Below, piece after piece: positions 8,501 to 15,537 of a stretch of 40,771 nucleotides of DNA. The stretch is from Lachnospiraceae bacterium NK4A144 (GTDB lineage Bacteria; Bacillota; Clostridia; Lachnospirales; Lachnospiraceae). Each line of letters starts with the position of its first letter. Positions within the stretch are counted from its first letter, which is position 1. The translations under genes and the position numbers were made by a program. Location: NCBI GenBank assembly GCA_000424365.1, contig AUJT01000032.1, positions 1 through 40,771 on the forward strand, in the 5' to 3' direction. Below the pieces are notes generated by a model that did not search any database, had not been told where the DNA came from, and saw only the letters and a list, made by a program, of their open reading frames with translations.

Positions 8501-10077
8501 GCACTTTCCCTGTCAGACAGGATAGAGTACAGAAACTCAAGCTCCGCCTTTGTAGACTGAGCATCATACATAAAGAGCCGCACTCCACTCTTATCCTCTG
8601 TCATATTCTGAAACCAGCGTGCCCAGGAAAAGAGTTTTGTGTCGCTCTCTCCCATCACCATTACCATCTTCACTTCATGGTAAAAATGCTGGGCAGCTAT
8701 CTGGATCATTATGTTTTTCGCCATCTGATAGAGCTTTGTACGGTTTCCGATAAAACCTACCGCATTCTGACTACGGAGTTTTATGACGACCGGCATGTTG
8801 TCGATCTCACGATATTTTTCCGCGAGTTCAACCGGTGCATTCATTAAGATGTCTTCGGTCACAAAAAATTCCTGTTTTTTCACATCCGGCTGGCATAAGC
8901 TCGTCATACGTCCTTTTCCTATACGGATATTCAGGAAGTCCTCATCTGAAATACGCTTTTCAAAAAGCCTCATATCAAAGCGGTCGATCATCTGGAGCTC
9001 TTCCTCAAGTGACGTATTTATAAGCTCTGATGTCACCTGCTCCTCATCTCTGAGCTCTATGATCTCATTTTCTTTATTGGTAAGGTATTCCGCGTACAGT
9101 TCTTCGTGCTTTTCATTTTTTTCCTTTGTCTTTTTCTTTGTATGGAAATATGTCAGCACAGATACCACTGCACCTACGAGCATCATACCTGCAAAGTAGA
9201 TGATATAACCGCCGCCACCGGCACCTCCTCCCATCCCGGATCTGAAAAATACCATCAGTACAAGCATCGCCACCATGGGCAGTATAGTGAGCAGGAGATT
9301 ATTTTCCGGAAGTTCCTGTCTTTTTTCCGGCGGCAGTATCTCCGGTTTCTTTTCCGGCATTACATATTTTTGTCTGGCACTCAAAACAAACTTTGGGTAC
9401 TCCAGACTGTTGCCGGAGTGACGCACTTCCTCTGTGATCATTTCAGTGCGGAGATTTTTATTTTTTGATGTATAGATCTTTCCATCGTTATAGTAAAAGA
9501 TCACATTTCCAAGAGAAAAGAAGTCGTGCTTACTGATCCTGACTTCCGGCTTTCTGGTCATGAAACCATTCACGCCAACACCAAAACGGATGCCGGCAGT
9601 CCCGATGATGAGTCCCCTTTCATCAGTGGTTACCTTTACCGAGCAGCCCTTTAACGTTTCATCAGGGATATAAACGGTATCATTTTCCATTCCGCCTATA
9701 GTAAATACAGTACTGGTTGGTGTGATCATCAGATCATAATTGTCCTGAACCATACTGAAATCATAGGAGAAATCGATAAATAAAAATGCGCTGTCCATAC
9801 CGCTGTAAAGGATCGCCAGATGATCCCCGGGCGTCATGCGACGTACATACTCATCTATCCCCTTGTCTGTGCGAAAGCAGATCCCGCCCTCCGCAGACGC
9901 AGTGAATATCTCCTTGGTTCTGGAGATCTTTATCTCAAAATCCGCATAAAACTTCTCACGTACAAACTGTATCCTGTCATCCTTACGGGTTCCGATGGTG
10001 ATCTCATTAAAATCAGGTTTTAGACTGACTTCCTGATACATGTTGCTGCCGTAGATCGTTATCTTATAATTCATCAT
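5521..10077 (-). CDS. essC: T7SS motor ATPase EssC (FHA-like N-terminus, three FtsK/SpoIIIE domains)
   Basis: The 1518-residue length fits EssC/YukB. Residues 1 to about 200 form two FHA-like beta domains lacking obvious phosphothreonine-binding residues. Two membrane segments lie at about 260-310 with a Gly-rich loop between. Three ATPase modules follow. Module 1 is intact, with GTTGSGKSETLQ at about 703 and Walker B LILVVDEFAEL at about 805. Module 2 has GSALSGKTNF at about 1032 but a changed Walker B (VVIENYAAL). Module 3 is degenerate (GSEELGRKGF at about 1316, LLVLIVNAS). One active and two weaker sites are usual for the family. It drives export of WXG100 and LXG-like substrates. The ATG overlaps the stop of the ubiquitin-like gene (ATGA). 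Confidence 0.97.
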   Translation of the reverse strand: MMNYKITIYGSNMYQEVSLKPDFNEITIGTRKDDRIQFVREKFYADFEIKISRTKEIFTASAEGGICFRTDKGIDEYVRRMTPGDHLAILYSGMDSAFLFIDFSYDFSMVQDNYDLMITPTSTVFTIGGMENDTVYIPDETLKGCSVKVTTDERGLIIGTAGIRFGVGVNGFMTRKPEVRISKHDFFSLGNVIFYYNDGKIYTSKNKNLRTEMITEEVRHSGNSLEYPKFVLSARQKYVMPEKKPEILPPEKRQELPENNLLLTILPMVAMLVLMVFFRSGMGGGAGGGGYIIYFAGMMLVGAVVSVLTYFHTKKKTKEKNEKHEELYAEYLTNKENEIIELRDEEQVTSELINTSLEEELQMIDRFDMRLFEKRISDEDFLNIRIGKGRMTSLCQPDVKKQEFFVTEDILMNAPVELAEKYREIDNMPVVIKLRSQNAVGFIGNRTKLYQMAKNIMIQIAAQHFYHEVKMVMVMGESDTKLFSWARWFQNMTEDKSGVRLFMYDAQSTKAELEFLYSILSDRESAKKENNSSDTVYGTTFVVLVFRPEGIASHPLMNYVEKASALGFNFIFFEEYEERLHPACTERIFLSPDRNEGYVQEINDGNNKQYFTYPHISQEAAANAALKLAPVYVDEVSLASTLTKNITLFELLGIMSAYDLDLGRIWAESKIYESMAAPLGVDAAGDIVALDIHEKFHGPHGLVAGTTGSGKSETLQSYLLSLSTRFHPYEVGIIIIDFKGGGMANQFRNLPHLNGAITNIDGKEINRSLMSIRAELMKRQRLFAKYDVNHIDDYIRLFKAGTAEVPLPHLILVVDEFAELKSEQPDFMKELISTARIGRSLGVHLILATQKPSGVVNDQIWSNSKFKLCLKVQDKSDSNEVLHSPLAAEIKEPGRAYLQVGNNEIFKLFQTAYSGAPARFDSTDSRKKFEIDAVDLAGRRQVVYKQKNSGKAGGETQLDALVDYIHEYCEKNNIAKLPDICLPPLSAVIPCPKGERDESVTDIIVPIGIYDDPSRQEQNEYSLNFTKSHVLLMGSALSGKTNFVQTVIRGIAERYTPKDVNIYICDFASMILKNLSRLSFVGGVVTLSEDDTFHHLIQMLQKILDERKDKLSEMGLSSFSSYREAGFDDMPQIIVVIENYAALRSTYADDEEQVINIVREGVSNGISFLVTNQQNNGFGYKLISNFGQLIALHCNDDAEYGSLLGRCPIKPDNTPGRGVVKIDKEIMEFQTYLAFSAEKEIERIEEMRAFVQECNDKYAGMRAVRVPVVPEKVTDQYIEESFGTTKIENNRILAGINYRDAEPVWIDIRKNNVLTVSGSEELGRKGFVTSLVRHMGESTDTFNAKLYIYDDVTRELSFAEEMGCMARYAVDAESFADMLGEINDILVERYSRMAADPTTDLSQEPLLVLIVNASFGIKVLMDEDEIAETLDSVMSQYRDYGVSVLFTNVPEEEPSFRAPKAVRTLVDTKRHIAFRNAEDMQFIELSTSLIRSIKKENTPGDAFFVDGSAVRRIKSQID

Positions 10078-10343
10078 TTCGCAGCGTCCCTCTTTCCGTG
10101 GTCAAAGATCACTCTTGTGCCGTCATGTATCCCAAAGTCCTCAAGGAGACTGTCCCCTCTTAAAAGTCCGATAGGATTCTCACTCCTCATATAGCACTCC
10201 ACCGGGTCATTCATGTCGATCCTGAGTCCAAACCCCTGATTTAATGCATATATCATCTCATTTGCAGTGATGTCCAGCGGCAGATCCAGGTCACACGCCC
10301 TGTCCCCTGTACTGAATATCACTGTAGCTCTGCTCTTTTTCAT
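10074..10343 (-). CDS. esaB: Ubiquitin-like T7SS protein (EsaB/YukD-like)
   Basis: I place the start at ATG 10343 (protein MKKSRATVIF, 89 residues) because GAGGG lies 4 nt upstream. A longer in-frame start adds 22 residues without a good site. The length and beta-strand pattern fit the small ubiquitin-like proteins next to essC in Bacillus and Staphylococcus, with strands RATVIFSTG and ACDLDLPLD, a helix ANEMIYALNQGFG and final strands TRVIFDHG. EsaB/YukD is a cytoplasmic regulator or assembly factor of the T7SS. The gene overlaps essC by four bases, showing tight coupling. Confidence 0.85.
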   Translation of the reverse strand: MKKSRATVIFSTGDRACDLDLPLDITANEMIYALNQGFGLRIDMNDPVECYMRSENPIGLLRGDSLLEDFGIHDGTRVIFDHGKRDAAK

Positions 10344-10462
10344 TTTTCCCTCACTTATATTGTTAAACATGCCTTTAGTCAGTATATCAGAAAAAAGTTT
10401 ACAGTTCACAGGTAGCAGGAAGCGCTACGCCGCTGACTGCGTAAGAAAGTGATGTGGGGGTG

Positions 10463-10545
10463 CGCGCATTTTTCGCCGTAGGCGAATTCTCATAAATGCG
10501 CGAATTCGTTACGTGAACGAGCTGTAAGCGAGAGAACGGTAACGA
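10463..10545. repeat. Structured intergenic element with nested inverted repeats
   Basis: CGCGCATTT (10463-10471) pairs with AAATGCGCG (10494-10502), enclosing TTCGCC/GGCGAA (10472-10477/10481-10486). TCGTTAC (10506-10512) pairs with GTAACGA (10539-10545). It is GC-rich, has no reading frame and lies between the esaB start and the terminator at 10545-10581. It resembles a REP-like intergenic repeat; an RNA role is not excluded. Confidence 0.5.
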
Positions 10546-10581
10546 AAAAGGCGTATTGTTCTTATTGCGAAACAATACGCC
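10545..10581 (-). terminator. Rho-independent terminator
   Basis: GGCGTATTGTT (10550-10560) and AACAATACGCC (10571-10581) make a perfect 11-bp stem followed on the minus strand by TTTTT. It ends the transcript of the small membrane protein gene 10613-10819. Confidence 0.8.
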
Positions 10582-10612
10582 ACCTCATTATGTAAACCCT
10601 CGTATTTCTTTA

Positions 10613-10819
10613 TCAATACTGACCTGCCGCTCTCATGGCGAGTACGACTACTTCAAGTGCTGTAAATGCTACCATTGCTCCCCAGATCTGAAGCTTTGTA
10701 AACGGGAGTCTCAGTATTTTAACCGCAGCTCCTGCAACAACCCTCTGGAGCACTACGCCTAACCCAAAAACCATGCACCATACCAGTGAATAATAAATCA
10801 GAAAAGCAGCTGTATTCAT
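10613..10819 (-). CDS. Small two-helix membrane protein
   Basis: The 68-residue protein has two hydrophobic helices (about residues 5-30 and 44-64) joined by a short basic loop RLPFTKLQ. An AAGGAG site lies about 11 nt before the ATG. It stands alone between two terminators (10978-11012 and 10545-10581), so it is its own transcription unit inside the T7SS locus. It has no similarity I recognise to EsaA, EssA or EssB. Given the absence of those genes, it could be a small membrane component of this variant machine; that is only inference from position. Confidence 0.6.
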   Translation of the reverse strand: MNTAAFLIYYSLVWCMVFGLGVVLQRVVAGAAVKILRLPFTKLQIWGAMVAFTALEVVVLAMRAAGQY

Positions 10820-10977
10820 AAAAAAATTCTCTCCTTACGATAATCCCTGTACATATCCACCAGCAGCCGGCAGCCTCGGACTGACAGCTGCTGAATGAAT
10901 GTCTCTCTCAGTTCCTTTCAGATAAATCTGAAAAGTACTTCCTCTCTCTGTATAAATTATAGCAACTGCCTTCTCAC

Positions 10978-11012
10978 AAAAAATGCCCTCAGCACCACTT
11001 TTTTGTGCCGAG
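10978..11012 (-). terminator. Probable rho-independent terminator
   Basis: CTCAGCAC (10988-10995) pairs with GTGCCGAG (11005-11012), one G-U wobble in the RNA, followed on the minus strand by GGCATTTTTT. It lies downstream of the ATPase gene 11145-12161, beyond the dyad copies at 11058-11105; it could also act as an attenuator for a promoter at those copies. Confidence 0.6.
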
Positions 11013-11057
11013 AGCCACTTTTTCTTCAATAACGCACGTTATAATGTATAAATCACG

Positions 11058-11105
11058 TACAATGTACAGTATTATGTGTGCATTATACAATATACTGTAT
11101 TACGT
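11058..11105. promoter_or_regulatory. Two adjacent copies of the TACAAT-TACwGTATT dyad (sites 2 and 3)
   Basis: The plus strand reads TACAATGTACAGTATTATGT (from 11059) and TACAATATACTGTATTACGT (from 11086), 27 bp apart. Both match the sites at 4605 and 19242. On the minus strand TTGTATAAT offers a possible extended -10 box for the downstream gene 10613-10819. Confidence 0.55.
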
Positions 11106-11144
11106 TCACTTGATTTCAACTCGTTCACGTATGAACTGTGACAA

Positions 11145-12161
11145 TCACACCACTGCCTGCGCCGTCTTCTTCATTAAGTTTTCTACTCTGATCTTTTCCA
11201 GTGTCATCTGTTCCTCTGCCTCTTTCACGTATTCACAGACAGGGAAACGGATGGAATATTCCTGTTCTTCGAGATAACTGCTTTTTCTTGCGTCATATCT
11301 GGAGCAGACTATATATCCATCACCATGAAAATCTCTTAAGTTTTCATTTAAGAGCCTGAGTCTCCTTGATGAGTACTCTGTCTGATCCGCTATCAGCACC
11401 AGATACTCCGCTGCATTCATGCACGCGATCTCGTCCTCTCCAGCATCTCCGGGCAGCTCTACCACAATGTCATCATAGTCATTTCTGCGGACAAGTGCCG
11501 TGACAAAATCCATGATCTTTTCCAGTGTGATCTCGCTTGAAGTCAGTAGGTGCTCGGAGGGAGGAAGATAGTCAAATCCCTGCTTTCCGGCACTCACCAG
11601 TATCTCCTCTGCCGCTGCCCCGGGATCCGCTGACAGTAATACTGCCATCTTACCCTGCATATATACAGGATCCTTCAGATAATACCCGAAATCCTGCATA
11701 GACTCTGTATTAATATAGAGTGTCCTCTGTCCTGAGCCCGCCAGCGCAGATGCCAGACCCAGACTCAGCAGAGTCTTTCCACATCCACCCCCTACAGAAG
11801 ACGTGTAGATCACATGGGTAGATTTCTTTCTGACTGCCATTTCTTCACGCAAGAGATGCGGCTCTATCCTCTGTAATATCGCTCTGGCGCCGTCATACCG
11901 GCTCACTCTGTCTCCGCCGGATTCCTCAGCGATTATGAGTCTCTTTGATTCCGGGAAATACTCCGCGACCTCCGGCAGCAGCATCTCATCTACTATGCAA
12001 AAAGAAACGCTGTGAGGTGTACTTAAAAATTCCGCAAGATACCCCTTGTCAGTGATTATCCGGAGCGTCACATCTTCCCGAAAAGCAAAGGCAAGCCGGG
12101 ACTCTATTCCTGTCACATATTCCTCATTAAGAGAAATAACGAGTACGGTTTCCTTTGCCAT
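11145..12161 (-). CDS. CpaE/TadZ-like ATPase: receiver-like N-terminus plus MinD/ParA domain
   Basis: Residues 1 to about 110 look like a response-regulator-style alpha/beta fold (VLVISLNEEYV, FCIVDEMLL) without the full set of acidic phosphorylation residues. Residues about 112-338 are a MinD/ParA-type ATPase: YTSSVGGGCGKTLLSLGLA with P-loop Lys129, then TLYINTESM and DDIVVELPGD. The signature Lys of the deviant Walker A motif (KGGxGKT) is replaced by Gly. The build matches CpaE/TadZ proteins that position secretion machines at the membrane. Its ATG overlaps the stop of the FHA gene (TAATG), so both are made together. Inferred role: spatial placement or assembly of the T7SS, possibly guided by phosphorylation through its FHA partner. 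Confidence 0.82.
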   Translation of the reverse strand: MAKETVLVISLNEEYVTGIESRLAFAFREDVTLRIITDKGYLAEFLSTPHSVSFCIVDEMLLPEVAEYFPESKRLIIAEESGGDRVSRYDGARAILQRIEPHLLREEMAVRKKSTHVIYTSSVGGGCGKTLLSLGLASALAGSGQRTLYINTESMQDFGYYLKDPVYMQGKMAVLLSADPGAAAEEILVSAGKQGFDYLPPSEHLLTSSEITLEKIMDFVTALVRRNDYDDIVVELPGDAGEDEIACMNAAEYLVLIADQTEYSSRRLRLLNENLRDFHGDGYIVCSRYDARKSSYLEEQEYSIRFPVCEYVKEAEEQMTLEKIRVENLMKKTAQAVV

Positions 12162-13021
12162 TATTCAAGTTCCTCCCTTATGGTAAATTCCACATCTGCA
12201 AGTCGTACACGGTCTCCGTCATGCACCGGCACTGCCTCCTGCCCGACAAGCATCCTGTCATTTATATAGGTATGATTTTTGCTGCCGAGATCCGTGAGAT
12301 AATACTGGGTTCCCTGACGAAAAAGCCTGCAATGCCTACGGCTTATGGCACTGGATACATTGAGCACTCCATCACACTGTGGATTTTTCCCGATCACAAA
12401 TTCCGGTTTTTTTACATAAAAAGCAAAGGAACCAAGCATGCCGCTGTAACGAAATTCCAGATTTTTTGCGCTTCTGACCTTATGACCGAATTTCTCACGT
12501 ATAAATCTAAATACTTCCTCCATATCTGTTTCCGGCCAGGCACTTATACGGGACAAGAGGAAACGGATACGGTCTTCTTCATAATTTGGCAGATCTCCGA
12601 GCAGTTCTTCCAAAAGGATATAGAGACGCTGCCCCGGAGAAGACTGCTCCGGCGCCTGTATGGGGCAATACAAAAACATCGCCTTTCCTCTGGACGGAAC
12701 CGTATAGATAGTGTCCATAGAAAAACTAATATATTCTCGCTTCAAAAACTCATTCTGCTCGGTTTCACGCAGGATATCCGCAAGTGAATCAAGCACCATG
12801 AGAACTGTTCTCCCCGGATCATTCTCCATAGCAGTCCTGAGACTTTCTTTTTCTGACGGAACCTCAAAAAGCAGGCGTTCTTCTTTATTAAAAAGAATAC
12901 GCCTGCATGGCATTACATTCGGTATGTCCATTTTTTTCATGATCCTGTAGCCGAGAAGAGAAAAGCTGTCCTGATCTTCCGGGACAGCTGTAATATGTGA
13001 TTCAGATATATTTATTTTCAC
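12161..13021 (-). CDS. FHA-domain protein with DUF6382-like N-terminal region
   Basis: The 286-residue cytoplasmic protein starts at GTG 13021 with an AGAAAGG site. Residues about 205-286 are an FHA domain: FVIGKNPQCD, SSAISRRHCRL and SKNHTYINDR, the pattern that binds phosphothreonine (Lys stands in for the usual Arg of the first motif). Residues 1 to about 165 recall DUF6382, a region found before FHA domains in Clostridia, and its strand-helix order also recalls the kinase-like fold of EssB/YukC. It has no membrane segment, unlike EssB. Likely role: adaptor binding phosphorylated Thr motifs in 13044-13493 or 17483-19108 and linking them to the overlapping ATPase gene. The EssB comparison is speculative. 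Confidence 0.8.
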   Translation of the reverse strand: MKINISESHITAVPEDQDSFSLLGYRIMKKMDIPNVMPCRRILFNKEERLLFEVPSEKESLRTAMENDPGRTVLMVLDSLADILRETEQNEFLKREYISFSMDTIYTVPSRGKAMFLYCPIQAPEQSSPGQRLYILLEELLGDLPNYEEDRIRFLLSRISAWPETDMEEVFRFIREKFGHKVRSAKNLEFRYSGMLGSFAFYVKKPEFVIGKNPQCDGVLNVSSAISRRHCRLFRQGTQYYLTDLGSKNHTYINDRMLVGQEAVPVHDGDRVRLADVEFTIREELE

Positions 13022-13043
13022 AATGTAAACCTTTCTAAGTTTC

Positions 13044-13493
13044 TTAAATCAGAGACTTATCCGATGACAACAGCATGATGCTTCGCTCTCCGTCCTCCAA
13101 CACACTCGTTTCCTCGGAATCCTTTACAGATCCGTCACTACTCATCATATTTTCCGGAAGAATATCTGTTTCATCATCACATCCGTCGATAAGAGCCAGC
13201 GTCTCACCGGAATCGTCGTTGGGCTTAGGACCTCCTGAAGTCGTATTCCAGTAGCCCTCTTCCTTTCCACCGGATAAACTACCGAAAAAGTACGGGACAT
13301 CACCTACACCGCTCATACCTCGCATGTGCCTGCGTATCTCCCTTTTCATTGCCCGACCTGTAATAGTCCTTATAATATGCGGAATTCTCAGGGCAAAACA
13401 GAGTATGACCGTTAGCACCAGAAAACACAAGCCTATTATCAGGCAAAGCATCGACGCCTTATTTAATTGTGTTAGGTACTCAGTTCCTGTCAT
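13044..13493 (-). CDS. Single-pass membrane protein with three Glu-Thr phosphoacceptor-like motifs
   Basis: This 149-residue protein has one membrane helix at about 14-36, a basic stretch at about 42-60 that should be cytoplasmic, and an acidic, disordered tail. The tail holds SGETLAL (Thr98), DETDIL (Thr109) and EETSVL (Thr129). The two motifs before the FHA domain of the protease 17483-19108 follow the same ETxxL pattern. Such motifs resemble the ETTSV site of the mycobacterial FHA protein GarA, a PknB substrate. I infer that this protein is a membrane scaffold phosphorylated by the kinase 15808-17490 and read by FHA domains. The ribosome binding site is weak; it follows 13508-14191 by 14 nt. 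Confidence 0.72.
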   Translation of the reverse strand: MTGTEYLTQLNKASMLCLIIGLCFLVLTVILCFALRIPHIIRTITGRAMKREIRRHMRGMSGVGDVPYFFGSLSGGKEEGYWNTTSGGPKPNDDSGETLALIDGCDDETDILPENMMSSDGSVKDSEETSVLEDGERSIMLLSSDKSLI

Positions 13494-13507
13494 TATCTAT
13501 ATAACCA

Positions 13508-14191
13508 TCACATCTCATCACGCAGCACACACACGTCCACGTTCAGAAACTTCGTAAGTTTCTCCTGAACCTCGTCTTTTATGCGCTTCATGACTCTTCT
13601 GCGCTGGACTTCATCGTCCACATCTCTGTACTGTCCTTCTTCATTATATGCGGGCATGCTAAAAACGCCAAGTATCAATGTCTTTCCATCGATTACTACC
13701 GTTCCATCATTTTTAGTCTGAATCTCTATCCTTGCCCTTGAGTTCTCAGGTGCCGATGCCAAAACCTTCTTATACGAATTTTTTACGATCATACCGGCTC
13801 TGCGGATCAGCGCAGCATTTTCCCTATCAACGAGACACATAGAAAGTGTACGTTTCTCCATCTCAGACAGTCTCTCGATATGAATAAAGTTACCTATATA
13901 AAAATGGTCTGTTCCATCATAGGAAAATTTCTGATAAAAACTCCGATGATCATAAGGCAGCGACAGCCAGCCCTTGGCATTCATGCGATGATTCAGAAAA
14001 TTCAGCCCTGTTCCCGCTGAAATATATCCGAAAAAAAGATATCCATAAAAAAACTGCAGCTGCATAAACCGTTCTGACATCGCCGTACGGTCATCCGGCA
14101 GATAATCACCATTTCCCTGCAGAAGCTGTTTTAATTCAGATAATTCCGGACTCCGACTTCGTTCATAATCCTGCCAGAATCTATTTATCAT
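13508..14191 (-). CDS. Uncharacterised protein of the T7SS operon
   Basis: This is a 227-residue protein without signal peptide or membrane helix. The central part is aromatic-rich (LQFFYGYLFFGYISAGTG) and the last third is charged and helical (DDEVQRRRVMKRIKDEVQEK), ending in a strand-like NVDVCVLRDEM. I do not recognise a family. Its place at the head of the group with the membrane scaffold, FHA protein and MinD-like ATPase suggests a cytoplasmic part of the same complex. The ATG is preceded by GAGGA at some distance. It is preceded by a large palindromic element (14278-14356), not by an obvious terminator. Confidence 0.7.
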   Translation of the reverse strand: MINRFWQDYERSRSPELSELKQLLQGNGDYLPDDRTAMSERFMQLQFFYGYLFFGYISAGTGLNFLNHRMNAKGWLSLPYDHRSFYQKFSYDGTDHFYIGNFIHIERLSEMEKRTLSMCLVDRENAALIRRAGMIVKNSYKKVLASAPENSRARIEIQTKNDGTVVIDGKTLILGVFSMPAYNEEGQYRDVDDEVQRRRVMKRIKDEVQEKLTKFLNVDVCVLRDEM

Positions 14192-14277
14192 ATTTCTATA
14201 GTATCCTCAAGTGTAACTATTCAGAACAGCCCGAAGCATTTACTGCTGAGGGCGTATGAAAATGTAAAAAATACGAT

Positions 14278-14356
14278 GGTAACCCGCCATTTGCGCAGCA
14301 AATCTTTAATTGCGGGTTACCGTAACTGTTCAGAACCTTAAGGGTTCTGAACAGTT
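14278..14356. repeat. Two adjacent strong palindromes
   Basis: GGTAACCCGC (14278-14287) pairs with GCGGGTTACC (14312-14321) and encloses ATTTGC/GCAAAT (14289-14294/14298-14303). AACTGTTCAGAACC (14324-14337) pairs with GGTTCTGAACAGTT (14343-14356). No T-run follows, so they are poor terminators. TGTTCAGAAC recurs at 3929-3964 and, degenerate, at 14216-14226. This may be a REP-like element. Confidence 0.6.
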
Positions 14357-14379
14357 ATCCTCAAGTTAGCCTCGCGCAG

Positions 14380-15117
14380 CTATTCAAGCGAAATCGCTCC
14401 CAGTGCTACAGTATCATCAGGTATTTCTATGTCAAAGATCACGCGAAGCCAATCTGTATATTCCTTTTCACCCTGATCTGTATATACGTTTGATACTGCC
14501 ACCGATATTTCCTGACTTTCCTGTTTCGTATTTTCCGCCATATCCAGCAGTGAATCAGGATCATACTTCTTGTAAATATTTTCCGCAAATTCCAGAAAAT
14601 CCTGCAGTCGCTTCTGAGTCTTTTTAATGATGCACCTGTTTCCGGCGTCTCTCCAGCCGCACAGCTCGTCAAATGCATCATAAACTCTTTCCGCATGGGG
14701 CACCGTAAATGAGCCATAGGAAGAAAGTACGCTATTTAAAAATTCTGCAGTGTCTGACACAGCATCAGCGCTCTCTCTATACTCCTCTGCGTCTTTTGTA
14801 AACTCTTTGCAAAGCTCATTCAGCACTTCTTCAGAGATCACGGCATTTCGCTTTTCCGGCATCCTATCCAAAAATGCTGTCTCTATCTCTGCCATACAGT
14901 CCGCTGCTGAGCGTGCTGCTTCCTGCAATTTTCTAAGTTCGCGGAGTTTCCCTTCCACCGCTTCCTTTGCAGCTTCCGCTTCTTCACCCTGAAAAGCATC
15001 AGAAGACAGAAATGCTGCAAACGCACTGTTTCCATCCTCGTTATCGCTGTATCTGCGGAGAGCCTCCACACTCTCATGCAGATACTGCTCATTCTCTTTA
15101 TTATTCCAGAATGACAT
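14380..15117 (-). CDS. LXG-like targeting-domain protein without a toxin domain
   Basis: I use ATG 15117 (protein MSFWNNKENEQ), which puts the turn motif DAFQGEEAEAA about 44 residues in, as in the effectors (DNDLFQGAVAEAS). A GTG at 15147 overlapping the upstream gene is an alternative start. The protein of about 245 residues is helical throughout, like the shared effector N-terminus (similar TVPHAERVYDAFDELCG versus TMPKCQPALDTFTALCG), but ends without any enzymatic domain. It is the third gene of a triad downstream of the kinase. Because it sits in the core operon and has no toxin or immunity gene, it may be a structural substrate or a sensor of export. That role is inferred. Confidence 0.75.
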   Translation of the reverse strand: MSFWNNKENEQYLHESVEALRRYSDNEDGNSAFAAFLSSDAFQGEEAEAAKEAVEGKLRELRKLQEAARSAADCMAEIETAFLDRMPEKRNAVISEEVLNELCKEFTKDAEEYRESADAVSDTAEFLNSVLSSYGSFTVPHAERVYDAFDELCGWRDAGNRCIIKKTQKRLQDFLEFAENIYKKYDPDSLLDMAENTKQESQEISVAVSNVYTDQGEKEYTDWLRVIFDIEIPDDTVALGAISLE

Positions 15118-15136
15118 ATCCCGGTATTCTGAATTA

Positions 15137-15526
15137 TCAGCCCTCACTGCTCTCTACCCCCATCATAGCCTTCTGACAGCTTTCGATCTCACGACGGATC
15201 TTATTTGCTGCGGCTTCTGTCTCCAGCAAAAGTGTTTCCACATCACCGTCTACTGATTTCATCTGTGTGATGAGATTATCTCTGCCGTCTTCCGCCTGCT
15301 CCTCATAATTTCCGGTCCACTGCCCGTCCTTCGTCAGATCCTTATTGGTATTATCTGTCCGGATCCGCTCCATTCTCTCCTTTTCTTCAGTAAGGATATC
15401 CTGTGCTTTCTTTATCATCAAAAGCAATGAATTTAAGTATTCTATATGCTTTGCGCGCCCCGTATTTGTGGAAATGTCCATTGTATCTTCCCCTATGTAT
15501 GATGCAAGTATGTCTGATGCTGCCAT
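15137..15526 (-). CDS. WXG-like helical partner protein (DUF5082/YwqH-like) of the core triad
   Basis: This is a 129-residue all-helical protein with a central DGQWTGNYEEQA, a W-x-G turn at about residues 68-72. The first half contains a coiled-coil stretch (KAQDILTEEKERMERI), and the second half is again helical. It is the same layout as 2776-3150 and 28520-28900. It lies between a small helical gene (15538-15795) and the LXG-like gene (14380-15117), and should form a complex with the latter for T7SS targeting. Confidence 0.75.
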   Translation of the reverse strand: MAASDILASYIGEDTMDISTNTGRAKHIEYLNSLLLMIKKAQDILTEEKERMERIRTDNTNKDLTKDGQWTGNYEEQAEDGRDNLITQMKSVDGDVETLLLETEAAANKIRREIESCQKAMMGVESSEG

Positions 15527-15537
15527 TTCCCACCTCT

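Larger units (their letters stand above)
10820..11144. other. Intergenic region with two dyad copies and a terminator
   Basis: This 325-base region has no convincing gene. An open frame at 10835-11029 has no ribosome binding site, contains the terminator hairpin and lacks domain-like features. The region contains two tandem copies of the CTGTA-ATTGTA sequence (11058-11105) and a terminator (10978-11012). Confidence 0.6.

Noticed and set aside
10835-11029. Open reading frame of 64 codons between the MinD-like ATPase and the small membrane protein
   Set aside because: It has no ribosome binding site, its start region contains the terminator hairpin at 10978-11012, and its composition is not protein-like.
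12155-12787. Plus-strand frame of 210 codons opposite the FHA gene
   Set aside because: The opposite strand encodes an FHA domain with recognisable motifs and overlapping operon neighbours; the plus frame is a shadow.
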